Below, in pieces: positions 21,815 through 30,838 of a DNA stretch of 33,244 nt. The notes under the pieces are model-generated. The model had not been told where the DNA came from. It did no database searches and saw only the letters and a program-made list of their open reading frames with translations. The stretch covers positions 1 to 33,244 of the forward strand of contig CAYNYI010000017.1 in assembly GCA_964401455.1 (NCBI GenBank), given 5' to 3'. This DNA is from CAYNYI01 sp964401455. Lineage in GTDB: Bacteria > Fibrobacterota > OXYB2-FULL-49-7 > CAYNYI01. The first letter of the stretch is position 1, and each line of letters opens with the position of its first letter. Made by a program: the position numbers and the translations under genes.

Positions 21815-22644
21815 TGTCCAATCTTGTTAAAAGAATACTTTTCGCGATATTTGGAATTCCGGCCGTCCTTTATATTATCAGTCTCGGAGGGCTGTATCTG
21901 CTTGCTTTTACAGCTGTAGTCGCCGTTGCCGGAATGGTTGAGTTTCTGGGGCTGTTTGGCTGGGAAAAGACTTCCTTTGTTACTCTCAGCTCTTCTTTTA
22001 TTTCTCTTTTGATAATATACACAGGGCTCATGCATTCCGATTTTATACCCGTTCTTATCTCCGAAATAACAATATTGAGTCTGTTTGTTATCTTTATTGT
22101 GATTCAAATAAAGAACAATGCTGTAAAGGAGCCTCTTCTTGGAGTAAATGAGATTTTCTTTGGGTTTTTCTATGTCTCATTTTTAATGCGTTATGTTTTT
22201 ATTCTCGGCGGACCGCTGAATGAGACCGAATCTCTTGTTGAGAACCGGCTGCTTATGACTTTCTGCATAGTCTGGGCCGGCGATATCTCAGCGTATTTTA
22301 CGGGGAAATATTTCGGCAAGACAAAAATCCTTCCTGAAGTGAGTCCCAAAAAAACAATTGTCGGCTCTACCGGTCAGGTTGCCGGAGCGCTTATTACGGC
22401 GCTTTTATTTGCTGCCTTTGTCCCGTCTATCGGTTTTTTTCAGGCTGCCGCGGCCGGGCTGGGATGCGGAATTTTAGGTCAGGTCGGAGATTTCTGGGAG
22501 TCACTTCTCAAAAGATACTCAGGAAAAAAGGACTCTTCCGGACTACTGCCCGGACATGGCGGTGTACTCGACCGTTTTGACAGCATGCTTCTTTGCGCTC
22601 CGTATGTGTATATTGTTTTCGCGGTATCGGAAAAGGCTTTATGA
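21814..22644 (+). CDS. cdsA: Phosphatidate cytidylyltransferase (CDP-diacylglycerol synthase)
   Basis: Integral membrane enzyme of 276 residues, making CDP-diacylglycerol from CTP and phosphatidate for phospholipid synthesis. Several membrane helices are visible. The C-terminal family signature is S-x-L-K-R-Y-S-G-K-K-D, then G-L-L-P-G-H-G-G-V-L-D-R-F-D, with W-A-G-D and the S-P-K-K-T motif before it. One-base overlap with uppS and four-base overlap with dxr show tight coupling. Confidence 0.96.
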   Translation: MSNLVKRILFAIFGIPAVLYIISLGGLYLLAFTAVVAVAGMVEFLGLFGWEKTSFVTLSSSFISLLIIYTGLMHSDFIPVLISEITILSLFVIFIVIQIKNNAVKEPLLGVNEIFFGFFYVSFLMRYVFILGGPLNETESLVENRLLMTFCIVWAGDISAYFTGKYFGKTKILPEVSPKKTIVGSTGQVAGALITALLFAAFVPSIGFFQAAAAGLGCGILGQVGDFWESLLKRYSGKKDSSGLLPGHGGVLDRFDSMLLCAPYVYIVFAVSEKAL

Positions 22645-23795
22645 CGCAGAAAATAAAGAAAGCCAGTCTGCTGGGCGCAACCGGATCCATCGGTCAAAAC
22701 ACCCTTGCCGTAATGGATGAAAACCCGCATCTTTTTAAAATTGTCTCTGCCGCGGCCAATACTAATTCGGAAGCCCTCGCCGTTATTGCAAAAAAATACG
22801 GATTGTCCCGCACTGCCCTTTTTTCTGAGGAACATGCCGCGGCGTTAAATAATAAACTTGAAAACTGCGATGTCGGGCACGGTATGGAAGGGCTCCTTGA
22901 ATTGGTCCGGGATCCGGAAGTGGATTTCCTTATAAACAGTCTTGTAGGATCTGTCGGGCTTCAGCCCACATATGAGGCTGTACGCAGAGGAATTGACGTG
23001 GCTCTGGCGAACAAGGAAACTCTTGTATCCGGCGGTAACGTGATAATGAAAGAGGCTCAAAAGAGCGGAAGCCGTATTCTTCCCATAGACAGCGAACACA
23101 GTGCTATTATGCAATGCATCGGGAACTCGCCTAAAAAAGAAATATCCAGGTTAATTCTTACTGCTTCCGGAGGCCCCTTCAGGGGCAAGTTGCCAAATGA
23201 AATAAAAAATGCCGGTGTGGATGAGGCCCTTGCGCATCCGACATGGGCTATGGGAAAGAAAATATCAATTGATTCGGCCACACTCATGAATAAAGGCTTC
23301 GAAGTTATCGAAGCCCATTTTCTTTTTGATATAGATTTTGACAGGATTGATGTTGTAGTGCATCCTCAGTCGGTTGTGCATTCTCTGGTCGAATTTGTGG
23401 ACGGTTCTGTTCTTGCTCATCTCGGTACACCTGATATGAGGATCCCGATACAGTATGCACTTTCCTGGCCGGAGAAAATACCCCTTTCGGGTGAACGTGT
23501 TAATTTTTCCGAACTTGGCTCTCTCACATTTGAGAAACCGGATTTCGACTCCTTTCCATGCCTTTCCTATGCTTATGAGGCCGGTAAAACGGGCGGAACA
23601 ATGCCTGCGGTGCTTAATGCGGCCAATGAAAAAGCTGTCAGACTGTTTCTTGAAGAGAAGATAGCTTTCGGGGAGATACCTGAATTTATAAAGTCTGCTA
23701 TGCAGAAACACAAAAAATCCGGATTCAGGCAGGATCCGAATATTGAGACAATACTTGATATTGATAATAAAATAAAAAATTCGGAGAATAATTAA
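22641..23795 (+). CDS. dxr: 1-deoxy-D-xylulose 5-phosphate reductoisomerase
   Basis: NADPH-dependent enzyme of 384 residues committing DXP to the MEP isoprenoid pathway, which feeds the undecaprenyl carrier made by UppS. The NADPH site is G-A-T-G-S-I-G near residue 10; catalytic motifs are N-K-E-T, D-S-E-H-S-A, S-G-G-P-F and H-P-T-W-A-M-G. ATG 22641 overlaps the cdsA stop (ATGA) and gives the standard N-terminus; an upstream in-frame start at 22593 would add 16 unrelated residues. Confidence 0.97.
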   Translation: MTQKIKKASLLGATGSIGQNTLAVMDENPHLFKIVSAAANTNSEALAVIAKKYGLSRTALFSEEHAAALNNKLENCDVGHGMEGLLELVRDPEVDFLINSLVGSVGLQPTYEAVRRGIDVALANKETLVSGGNVIMKEAQKSGSRILPIDSEHSAIMQCIGNSPKKEISRLILTASGGPFRGKLPNEIKNAGVDEALAHPTWAMGKKISIDSATLMNKGFEVIEAHFLFDIDFDRIDVVVHPQSVVHSLVEFVDGSVLAHLGTPDMRIPIQYALSWPEKIPLSGERVNFSELGSLTFEKPDFDSFPCLSYAYEAGKTGGTMPAVLNAANEKAVRLFLEEKIAFGEIPEFIKSAMQKHKKSGFRQDPNIETILDIDNKIKNSENN

Positions 23796-25112
23796 ATGTC
23801 AATTCTGGGAATTATCGGTGCGCTTTTTGTCCTTGGCGTTCTTGTTTTTGTTCACGAGCTCGGACACTTTCTTGCCGCGAAAATCACTGGAGTAAAAGTT
23901 CTTACTTTCTCGATTTTTATGGGCAAAAAATTATTCACAAAAAAAATCGGTGAAACTGAATACGCGATTTCCGCTGTTCCTTTCGGAGGCTATGTTAAGA
24001 TGCTCGGCCAGGAAGATATGCCGGATCCTGAAGCAAACGCCCGGTTAAAAGGGAACCCGGACGAGTTCCCTTCGAAGACAGTGGGGCAGAGGATATTTAT
24101 CGCATTTATGGGGCCTCTCATGAATTTCCTTTTCGCCGTTTTTGTGTTGTGGATCGCTTTTATGCTCGGGGTTCCCGAGCCGGTAAATCCTAAAGGGCTT
24201 TACATAGGCAGCGTTCCTGAAAACAGCCCTGCGGGAGAAGCCGGTATTAAAGTCCATGACCGGATTATTTCAGTCAACGGTAAAGAAATGAATTCCTGGG
24301 AAGATGTATATATAGAAGTTGTCTCCGGTGACGGAGATTCTTTGCCGGTCAAAGTTTTGAGGAGGGGCGATACTTTGTCTTTCCGTGTTAAACCGGAATA
24401 TAATGATGATTTAAATCAGTATTTCATAGAGATTGGCAGATATTATCCTCCTGTTGTGCGCGGTCTGGTCGATGATTATCCTGCCGGAAAGGCCGGAATC
24501 TCAAAAGGCGACACAATGGTCGCTTTTAACGGTGAGCCTGTCGGTCAGATAAGCGATCTGGTTAAGACGCTGGGGAACAATAAAGAAGAAACCGCGTATA
24601 TATCCGTGTTGCGCGGGAGCGATACCCTTAATTTCAGCGTTACACCTAAATACGACAGCGAAGCTGACCGATTTCTGCTCGGTGTGAACTTTGTGGGAAT
24701 AACAAAAAAGGGGCCTGCCGGCGCGGTTATAAGCGCGCTTCGAAAAACCGGAGAGGATATGACCATGATGTTCCGCCATCTTGGAAAACTATTCACCGGA
24801 CGGGTTTCTCTGAAGCTTGTTTCCGGACCGGTAGGAATTGTTAATGTAACCTCCAAAATGATTTTTGCCGACATTGTGCCACTTCTTATGTTTGTGGCGC
24901 TTATAAGTTCCAACCTTGTTATTGTTAATCTGTTTCCGTTTCTTATCATCACCGACGGAGGTATGATCCTTTTTCTTTTAATCGAGAAATTAAGGGGTGG
25001 AAGGCCGCTTCCGCCAAGCGTACAGCTTAATATACAAAGATTTGGTGTCGCTTTAATACTGACAATCGCGGCTGCTGTTACATTTAATGATCTTTTTCGT
25101 ATTTTCAGATAG
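23796..25112 (+). CDS. rseP: Site-2 zinc metalloprotease RseP
   Basis: Intramembrane protease of 438 residues. The zinc motif H20-E-L-G-H24 lies in the first membrane helix, with the third ligand D387 in the late I-T-D-G-G segment. Two PDZ-like domains lie between (about 130-200 and 210-290). It cuts membrane anti-sigma factors or remnant signal peptides; which substrate applies here is unknown. The ATG directly follows the dxr stop. The family usually has L-D-G at the third-ligand site; T-D-G here is a mild variation. Confidence 0.96.
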   Translation: MSILGIIGALFVLGVLVFVHELGHFLAAKITGVKVLTFSIFMGKKLFTKKIGETEYAISAVPFGGYVKMLGQEDMPDPEANARLKGNPDEFPSKTVGQRIFIAFMGPLMNFLFAVFVLWIAFMLGVPEPVNPKGLYIGSVPENSPAGEAGIKVHDRIISVNGKEMNSWEDVYIEVVSGDGDSLPVKVLRRGDTLSFRVKPEYNDDLNQYFIEIGRYYPPVVRGLVDDYPAGKAGISKGDTMVAFNGEPVGQISDLVKTLGNNKEETAYISVLRGSDTLNFSVTPKYDSEADRFLLGVNFVGITKKGPAGAVISALRKTGEDMTMMFRHLGKLFTGRVSLKLVSGPVGIVNVTSKMIFADIVPLLMFVALISSNLVIVNLFPFLIITDGGMILFLLIEKLRGGRPLPPSVQLNIQRFGVALILTIAAAVTFNDLFRIFR

Positions 25113-25185
25113 TCTTTTAAAAAACGGTTTTTAAACTTTTTTATTGTTTTTACGGGGTATTTCAGGATATTTTAACATATATCTT

Positions 25186-26721
25186 ATGATAAATGAAATA
25201 CTTATATGCTCTGAGGACGGCTCCTTCATAGAAGAAGTTAAAAAACGTCTTGATGAATTCGGGTTTAGCTATCACCATGTTTTTTCCCCGGAGGAATGCA
25301 AGGATGTTCTTCTTGAGGAGGATTTTTCCGGGCTTATATTGAACAGAAAATTACTCGGTGAAAATGGCGAAATTTATTCCGAAGTTGACCGCTTTAAATT
25401 CTTTTCTTCAAATAATATTGATATTATAGTTGTGGATCCTGACCGCCATTCCCCGGATCCGGGCGTATCATTTATTAAGGGAATTTATGATTATTTTAGA
25501 AAAGAAGATTTGTCCGGTTCCGGGCTTTACTTTTCCCTGCTGCATATTAAAGACAGAAGAAACCTCATCTCCGAAATTAACATACTCCGGGATGTCAACA
25601 AAGAAAAAGTCAATATAATGGAGGAGTTGAACCTTAAGAATGCTGTTCTTGACAGAGAACGGAATTTTTCTTCAAACATAATAAACAGTATAACGGCGGG
25701 ACTCGTAATTATAGATCTTGATAGTCACATTATAGCCGCTAATGAAGAAGGCCGAAGAATTTTTAGTATAACCGATAAAGACTTTCTCGGTAAAGACCTG
25801 ATGCAGACTTTCAAAAAGCAAGATTCCGAGGTTTTCATGTCTCATGTTGAAAAGGCTTCTATAACAGGAGTTCCGCAAAAAGAAGAAAAATACTGGCTTA
25901 ACGGAATTCTTGTAGGTTTTACTGTATATCCGGTTTATTCGGAAAAGAAGGAAAATATAGGGTCTATATTTCTGGCAAGCGATATAACTGAAACAGAAGC
26001 CGCTAAGGACCAGCTTAATCAGGCAGAGAGACTGGCTACAATAGGTACAATGCTTTCAGGGATTGCGCATGAAATGAGAAACCCCCTCACAATCATTAAT
26101 GCCCGTGCACAAAGACTGCTGTCGAAGAACAAGAACGCAGATGAAAAATCAAGACGGAGTCTTGATTCTATTTATGAGCAGTCACGCAGATGCGGGGAAA
26201 TTGTGAACAATCTTCTCAATTTCAGCCGCCGCAAGGCTATGGGGGTCGCTTATAATGATATTCATGAGGTTCTGGAGGAAGTCTTGTCTTTTGTAAGCAT
26301 GGAGGGCCGGACAAAAGGCGTAAAAATCAAAAAACAATGCAGCGTAGATCTTCCCTTAAAAGTTAAATGCGACCGTACCCAGATACAGCAGGTTTTTCTT
26401 AATTTGCTTACAAACAGTATAGACGCGATGGAAGGCGACGGGGAAATAATTATCCATACTGAAAAGGTACCTGATGCTGTACTTGTCTCGGTAAAGGACA
26501 ACGGACCCGGAATTCCGGAGGACAATTTAAAAAAAATTTTTAATCCTTTTTTTACTACCAAAGAAACAGGTAAAGGGACCGGTCTCGGCTTGTCTCTTGT
26601 CCAGAAAATCGTCAGTGCCCACAACGGAGATGTGGGGTTGTCAACCTCATCGGAAGGGACAGAGTTTCGTGTTCTGCTTTCGGAAAACGGGAAAGATCCG
26701 GTAAAGTTAAAAAAATTTTAA
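25186..26721 (+). CDS. PAS-domain sensor histidine kinase with N-terminal receiver-like domain
   Basis: Protein of 511 residues, with no membrane helix. An N-terminal receiver-like fold (about 3-120) lacks a convincing set of phosphorylation residues. A coiled-coil (about 125-160), a PAS domain (about 161-275) and the kinase core follow: H295 in S-G-I-A-H-E-M-R-N-P-L, the N box around L-T-N-S-I-D-A-M, G1 D-N-G-P-G-I-P and G2 G-K-G-T-G-L-G-L-S-L. It should autophosphorylate and signal to the regulator encoded 16 bases downstream. ATG 25186 is preferred to TTG 25144, which would add a hydrophobic tail with no family support. The signal is unknown. Confidence 0.92.
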   Translation: MINEILICSEDGSFIEEVKKRLDEFGFSYHHVFSPEECKDVLLEEDFSGLILNRKLLGENGEIYSEVDRFKFFSSNNIDIIVVDPDRHSPDPGVSFIKGIYDYFRKEDLSGSGLYFSLLHIKDRRNLISEINILRDVNKEKVNIMEELNLKNAVLDRERNFSSNIINSITAGLVIIDLDSHIIAANEEGRRIFSITDKDFLGKDLMQTFKKQDSEVFMSHVEKASITGVPQKEEKYWLNGILVGFTVYPVYSEKKENIGSIFLASDITETEAAKDQLNQAERLATIGTMLSGIAHEMRNPLTIINARAQRLLSKNKNADEKSRRSLDSIYEQSRRCGEIVNNLLNFSRRKAMGVAYNDIHEVLEEVLSFVSMEGRTKGVKIKKQCSVDLPLKVKCDRTQIQQVFLNLLTNSIDAMEGDGEIIIHTEKVPDAVLVSVKDNGPGIPEDNLKKIFNPFFTTKETGKGTGLGLSLVQKIVSAHNGDVGLSTSSEGTEFRVLLSENGKDPVKLKKF

Positions 26722-26737
26722 AACAGGGTGTCAGTTA

Positions 26738-27661
26738 ATGGTAAACAGAGGTAAAGTTCTGGTGGTAGACGATGAACAGGATATCCAGGAAATTCTTACG
26801 GATGTCCTTGATGAAGAGGGCTATGAGGCGGAATCAGTCTCGGACGGAAAGGCTGCGCTGGAAAAACTGGAATTTGATGATACTTTTGATCTTGTGATTT
26901 CGGATATTCGTATGCCCCGGATGGACGGATTTACTCTGCTTTCAGAAATCAGGAGACTATATCCTTCTCTTAAAACCGCGCTTATTACAGCCTATGATGT
27001 TAACACTTATATCAGAATGGCGCTTGAACAGGATATAGGTAATGTTATAACCAAGTCGTCACCTTTTAATTTTGATGAGTTTCTTGCCATTGTAGACTCG
27101 ATAATAACCGGAAATATATTCGGGCTTGAACGCAGGCTTTCAAAAGAAACTGAAATCCATACGGAAACTCTCAGGTCTTCCGCGGATATAGATTCCGCTG
27201 TTGAAAAAATAGCGGATTTTTTTGAGGGCTTTTCCAATACCGCCAGAATAAAAACAGTCCTCAGAGAAATAGCCGTCAATGCGGTGTATTACGGTGCCCG
27301 CGACGAGGACGGCGCAAAAAAATCTGAGTGGGACCTGGACACAGTTCTTAAAGAAGATGAATATATAGATATAAACTATGCTTATGATTCTGAGAAAATG
27401 GCGATTTCGGTTGTGGATCAGAAAGGGCGTTTGAAAAAGAAAGATGTTCTTTACTGGCTTGACCGTAATATTACCCGTACCGACACAGGAATGCTGCAGA
27501 ACCTTGAGGATGAGCACGGGAGAGGGCTTTTTATATCAAGAGAATTTGTTGACAGGTTTATAATAAATATTGAGAGGGGAAAGCGCTCCGAGGTTATAAT
27601 GATAAACTATACTGATGATAAATATACGGGATATAAACCTCTTTATATAAATGAGATTTAA
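26738..27661 (+). CDS. Response regulator fused to an RsbW-like ATPase domain
   Basis: Protein of 307 residues. The receiver (about 5-125) has D11, D12 and phospho-acceptor D56 (I-S-D-I-R-M-P). The C-terminal half (about 150-295) looks like a GHKL ATPase of the RsbW/SpoIIAB type: the N-box region L-R-E-I-A-V-N-A-V-Y-Y-G-A, a middle V-V-D-Q-K-G and a G-box H-G-R-G-L-F-I-S. There is no DNA-binding domain. RsbW-type kinases sequester sigma factors or phosphorylate anti-anti-sigma proteins, so this may be a phosphorylation-controlled anti-sigma switch, an inference. It is encoded with the kinase ahead and two bases before engB. Confidence 0.88.
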   Translation: MVNRGKVLVVDDEQDIQEILTDVLDEEGYEAESVSDGKAALEKLEFDDTFDLVISDIRMPRMDGFTLLSEIRRLYPSLKTALITAYDVNTYIRMALEQDIGNVITKSSPFNFDEFLAIVDSIITGNIFGLERRLSKETEIHTETLRSSADIDSAVEKIADFFEGFSNTARIKTVLREIAVNAVYYGARDEDGAKKSEWDLDTVLKEDEYIDINYAYDSEKMAISVVDQKGRLKKKDVLYWLDRNITRTDTGMLQNLEDEHGRGLFISREFVDRFIINIERGKRSEVIMINYTDDKYTGYKPLYINEI

Positions 27662-27663
27662 AT

Positions 27664-28275
27664 ATGGGTCATTCAACCTCAGCGGATATCTTTTCAGGAA
27701 ATATAGAGTTTGTGACATCCGGCGTCAAGCCTTCGCATTATCCTGAACCGGTTATTCCGGATATTGCATTTGCCGGACGCTCGAATGTGGGTAAGTCCTC
27801 CTGCATAAATTCATTGTGCGGAAGAAAAAAACTTGTTAAAACCAGCTCCCGTCCCGGGCACACCAAAACTGTCAATTTTTTTAATGCTGCCGGTGTTTTT
27901 TTCCTTGCTGATCTCCCCGGTGTAGGCTATGCCAGGGCCGGGAAAAAAGTAAAGCAGTCCATGAGTGCCGTATTGAATGATTATTTTTCCAAAAGAGACT
28001 CGATAAAAGCGGTGGTCTTCCTGATAGATTCCAGACACGGCGGTACTGAACTTGATATTCAATTTAAGAATTTTCTTGATAATTCAGGGCAGCGTGTAGT
28101 GATTGTGGCCACCAAATGCGACAAACTGAATCAGAAAGAAAGATCCCGTTCGCGTCAGCTCATAAAAAATCGTTTCGGGAAAGAGTGTGATCCGGTTTTT
28201 TTCTCGGCCCTTAAAAAAACAGGCGTTGATAATCTTAGAAATGTTATCGCGGAAATATTATATGAATACAATTAG
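27664..28275 (+). CDS. engB: Ribosome biogenesis GTPase YsxC/EngB
   Basis: GTPase of 203 residues needed for large-subunit assembly. The G1 loop is G-R-S-N-V-G-K-S-S (about 38-46), G2 lies around S-R-P-G-H-T-K-T, G3 is D-L-P-G-V-G-Y-A and G4 T-K-C-D. This set is diagnostic for the EngB group. It begins two bases after the regulator, so it may share that transcript. A weak ribosome-binding site is present. Confidence 0.97.
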   Translation: MGHSTSADIFSGNIEFVTSGVKPSHYPEPVIPDIAFAGRSNVGKSSCINSLCGRKKLVKTSSRPGHTKTVNFFNAAGVFFLADLPGVGYARAGKKVKQSMSAVLNDYFSKRDSIKAVVFLIDSRHGGTELDIQFKNFLDNSGQRVVIVATKCDKLNQKERSRSRQLIKNRFGKECDPVFFSALKKTGVDNLRNVIAEILYEYN

Positions 28276-28291
28276 GTAGATCATCTTTAAA

Positions 28292-29104
28292 ATGATTAAA
28301 TGGATCATCTTTTCAGCCGGTTCATGGATAATCGGAATCAGTCGTTATATAGTAGCGTTATTCTCTCTATACATCGAAGCGCTTGAGCCGCTTTTTAATG
28401 CTCTTTTTAGGAGGAACAAAAAGGGCGGGCTAATCGGAGTGGCAGTATATCAGACACTTCTTACTGGTGTGCAGGCTTTTACTCTTGTCAGCGTTATCGC
28501 ACTCGTTGTAGGAGTATTGGTTATTGTGCAGTTTCATACTTTGATGCCTAAAGTCGGTGCTTCAGATTTTTTCGGAAAGATAATGGTCCTTGGTGTTTTC
28601 CGTGAGCTCGGGCCTATTGTAACTGCGGTTATAATTATAGGGCGTTCGGGTTCTGCCCTTGCTACCTATATAGGAAATATGAAAATTAATGATGAGATAG
28701 ATGCTCTGGAGGTGATGGGTATTAATCCTGTTCATTACAGTGTGATGCCGGCAATACTCGGTGCTGTTATTTCAATGGTTTGTCTGACATTCTACTTTGA
28801 TGCCATAGCTATACTCGGTGGTTTTTTTATTTCACAAGTCTTTGTCGATATGTATTTCGGAATCTTTATTGAGAAAATAATAGCGGAACTCACATTTATG
28901 GATCTTTTTATAACGGTCGCAAAATCCGTCTCTTTTGGTTCCATAATCGCGGTAGTAAGCTGTTATCATGCTTTTGGCATTGGGCATTCTGTAAACGAAG
29001 TTCCCAAAGCGACTATTTCTTCTGTTGTAAACTCTATTATACTTGTCATACTTATGGATGGGCTGCTTACAGGTCTTTTTTATGCAAATTTATTTATCAG
29101 ATAA
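28292..29104 (+). CDS. mlaE: MlaE-type ABC permease
   Basis: Membrane permease of 270 residues from the lipid-trafficking Mla/MCE transporter family, with five or so membrane helices. The family's signature cytoplasmic loop is intact: R-E-L-G-P-I-V-T-A-V then G-R-S-G-S-A-L-A-T-Y-I-G-N-M and D-E-I-D-A-L-E-V-M-G-I-N-P. It forms the inner-membrane core with MlaF (ATPase) and MlaD (MCE), moving phospholipids between the membranes. An upstream AGGT could serve as ribosome-binding site. It overlaps mlaF by 23 bases. Confidence 0.96.
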   Translation: MIKWIIFSAGSWIIGISRYIVALFSLYIEALEPLFNALFRRNKKGGLIGVAVYQTLLTGVQAFTLVSVIALVVGVLVIVQFHTLMPKVGASDFFGKIMVLGVFRELGPIVTAVIIIGRSGSALATYIGNMKINDEIDALEVMGINPVHYSVMPAILGAVISMVCLTFYFDAIAILGGFFISQVFVDMYFGIFIEKIIAELTFMDLFITVAKSVSFGSIIAVVSCYHAFGIGHSVNEVPKATISSVVNSIILVILMDGLLTGLFYANLFIR

Positions 29105-29840
29105 ACGAAAGGAAGAGGTACTTGTCGAATTTGAGGGAGTTTCTCTCTCTTTTAGCGGCAAGAAAATTCTTGATGATATAAGCTTTTCCGTTAAGAGGGG
29201 ATGCAGTATGGCTGTACTCGGGAAATGCGGTTCCGGAAAAACCTCACTTCTTAAACTATGTGTAGGGCTCCATAAACCGGATGACGGAAAAATATTTTTA
29301 TCCGGGAACGACCTGGAAAAAACAGGCCATAAACGTATGCTTGAATTGAGGCTTGATGCCGGTTTTGTTTTTCAGAATTCTGCCCTTATAAGCAACCTAA
29401 GTATTTTTAAAAATGTCTGCCTTCCTCTTGAGTATCACAAAACATCATATTCGCAAGAGCAGATAGCAAAAACTGTTGAGCTTTGTCTTGAAATGGTAAA
29501 TATGGAAGGGGAGGAAAACAATTTGCCGCATCAGCTTTCAGCGGGCGCCCGCAGGAGGGCCGCCGTAGCGAGGGCGATAGCGCTTTATCCTTCAATAATG
29601 TTTTATGATGAGCCTACTTCCGGCCTTGATCCGATAAATAAAAGGTCGGTTATTGAAATATTAAAAAGTCTTCGTACCGGATTCGGAGTGACTTCCATAC
29701 TGACAACTAATGACCCTGAAACTGCCTGCGAGTTAGCGGATACCGTTTTAGTATTGGAGGACAGCCGCATTTTATTCAGAGGCAGTCCCGATGAATTCAG
29801 GGCAAGTACGGAACCATTTATAAAAAAAATGACAGTCTGA
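29082..29840 (+). CDS. mlaF: MlaF-type ABC ATPase with unusual H-loop
   Basis: ATPase of 252 residues. Walker A is G47-K-C-G-S-G-K-T-S55, Q-loop Q98, signature L-S-A-G-A (152-156, usually L-S-G-G-x) and Walker B I-M-F-Y-D-E (172-177) with D-loop following. The switch position normally His is N210 (L-T-T-N-D-P-E, usually S-H-D). ATG 29082 lies within mlaE with AGG 8 bases ahead; the domain begins about residue 13, so a later start is possible but no ATG, GTG or TTG is suitably placed. It powers lipid transport by the MlaE permease. Confidence 0.94.
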   Translation: MQIYLSDKRKEEVLVEFEGVSLSFSGKKILDDISFSVKRGCSMAVLGKCGSGKTSLLKLCVGLHKPDDGKIFLSGNDLEKTGHKRMLELRLDAGFVFQNSALISNLSIFKNVCLPLEYHKTSYSQEQIAKTVELCLEMVNMEGEENNLPHQLSAGARRRAAVARAIALYPSIMFYDEPTSGLDPINKRSVIEILKSLRTGFGVTSILTTNDPETACELADTVLVLEDSRILFRGSPDEFRASTEPFIKKMTV

Positions 29841-29914
29841 CTTTTATTTTTGTTACGCTTAAGACGGATTATTGTTTATTTTACTCAATATATGCTTACA
29901 GGAACGGGTTACTG

Positions 29915-30838
29915 ATGGAAAGTATTTTTGAGATTCAGAGAAAAAACAAGGAGCTCTTTGTCGGCGTTTTCGCCGTGGGAGCTATTGTAATAATGCTTCT
30001 TTTCCTTTTCGGGACAATGGCCAAAAGCGCCTGGTTTGAGGAAAAGTATAATCTTTATGCGGTATATGACAAGCTTACCGGGCTAAATCCGGGCGCCGAG
30101 GTAATAATTAGCGGGCAGAAAGTGGGAACGGTCGGTAAGATTGTTCTTGATAATAAAGGTAACAGGGTCGTCCGGCTTATTATTCTTAAAAAGTACGAGA
30201 AATTTATCAGACAAAATTCAGAACTCGCTATAACCCAAGTTAATTTTCCGGTCAGCGACAAAATCTTCAAAATAACTCCAAGTACCTCGGAATCAATACC
30301 GATGCTGCATGAGGGCGATACCATAAAAGCGGTACCTCAGCTTCAGCTTGAAACTGTTCTTGACGCCTCGACCAGGCTGCTTAACAATTTGGACGATATA
30401 ACTGCTTCTATGGCCAGGGGAGAAGGTTCTGTGGGCCTTTTGTTTAAAGAAAGAGACCTTTATGACAATGCAAACAGAATCCTGTTAAAAAGCGATGAGA
30501 TAGTCAGGATGGGGTCCGGATTACTTAAGACTACCGAGAAATCAGTAAACTCACTGAACCGTGTTATCGACATTCTTCCCCCGATGGTCAGTTCTGTAAA
30601 TCGGCTCACCGAAAATACAGGTGAATTGATGGAAAAAGCCTCAGTGATAATGGACACAGCTTCTATTTTTATAAACGATATCAAGCAGAGCATGAAGCGC
30701 GTTCCCGCATTTGTAGATAAAGGCGAGATGACTCTTGACGATGCCCACAAAGTGCTTGAAGCGGTTAAAACGAACTGGTTTATTACTATGGGGAATATTG
30801 AGGAAGATTATGATGACCCGCAGATCATTCTTTATTAA
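29915..30838 (+). CDS. mlaD: MlaD-family MCE-domain protein
   Basis: Protein of 307 residues. One N-terminal membrane helix (about 15-33) is followed by the MCE domain (about 42-125) with L-x-x-Y-A-V-Y-D-K-L-T-G-L-N-P-G-A-E and G-x-V-G-K-I. The long C-terminal region (about 140-290) is mostly helical and rich in coiled-coil heptads, longer than E. coli MlaD. MCE rings form a lipid tunnel across the periplasm and the helical tail could extend it. The gap of 74 bases after mlaF is longer than elsewhere in this operon. It ends inside the following TPR gene. Confidence 0.93.
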   Translation: MESIFEIQRKNKELFVGVFAVGAIVIMLLFLFGTMAKSAWFEEKYNLYAVYDKLTGLNPGAEVIISGQKVGTVGKIVLDNKGNRVVRLIILKKYEKFIRQNSELAITQVNFPVSDKIFKITPSTSESIPMLHEGDTIKAVPQLQLETVLDASTRLLNNLDDITASMARGEGSVGLLFKERDLYDNANRILLKSDEIVRMGSGLLKTTEKSVNSLNRVIDILPPMVSSVNRLTENTGELMEKASVIMDTASIFINDIKQSMKRVPAFVDKGEMTLDDAHKVLEAVKTNWFITMGNIEEDYDDPQIILY

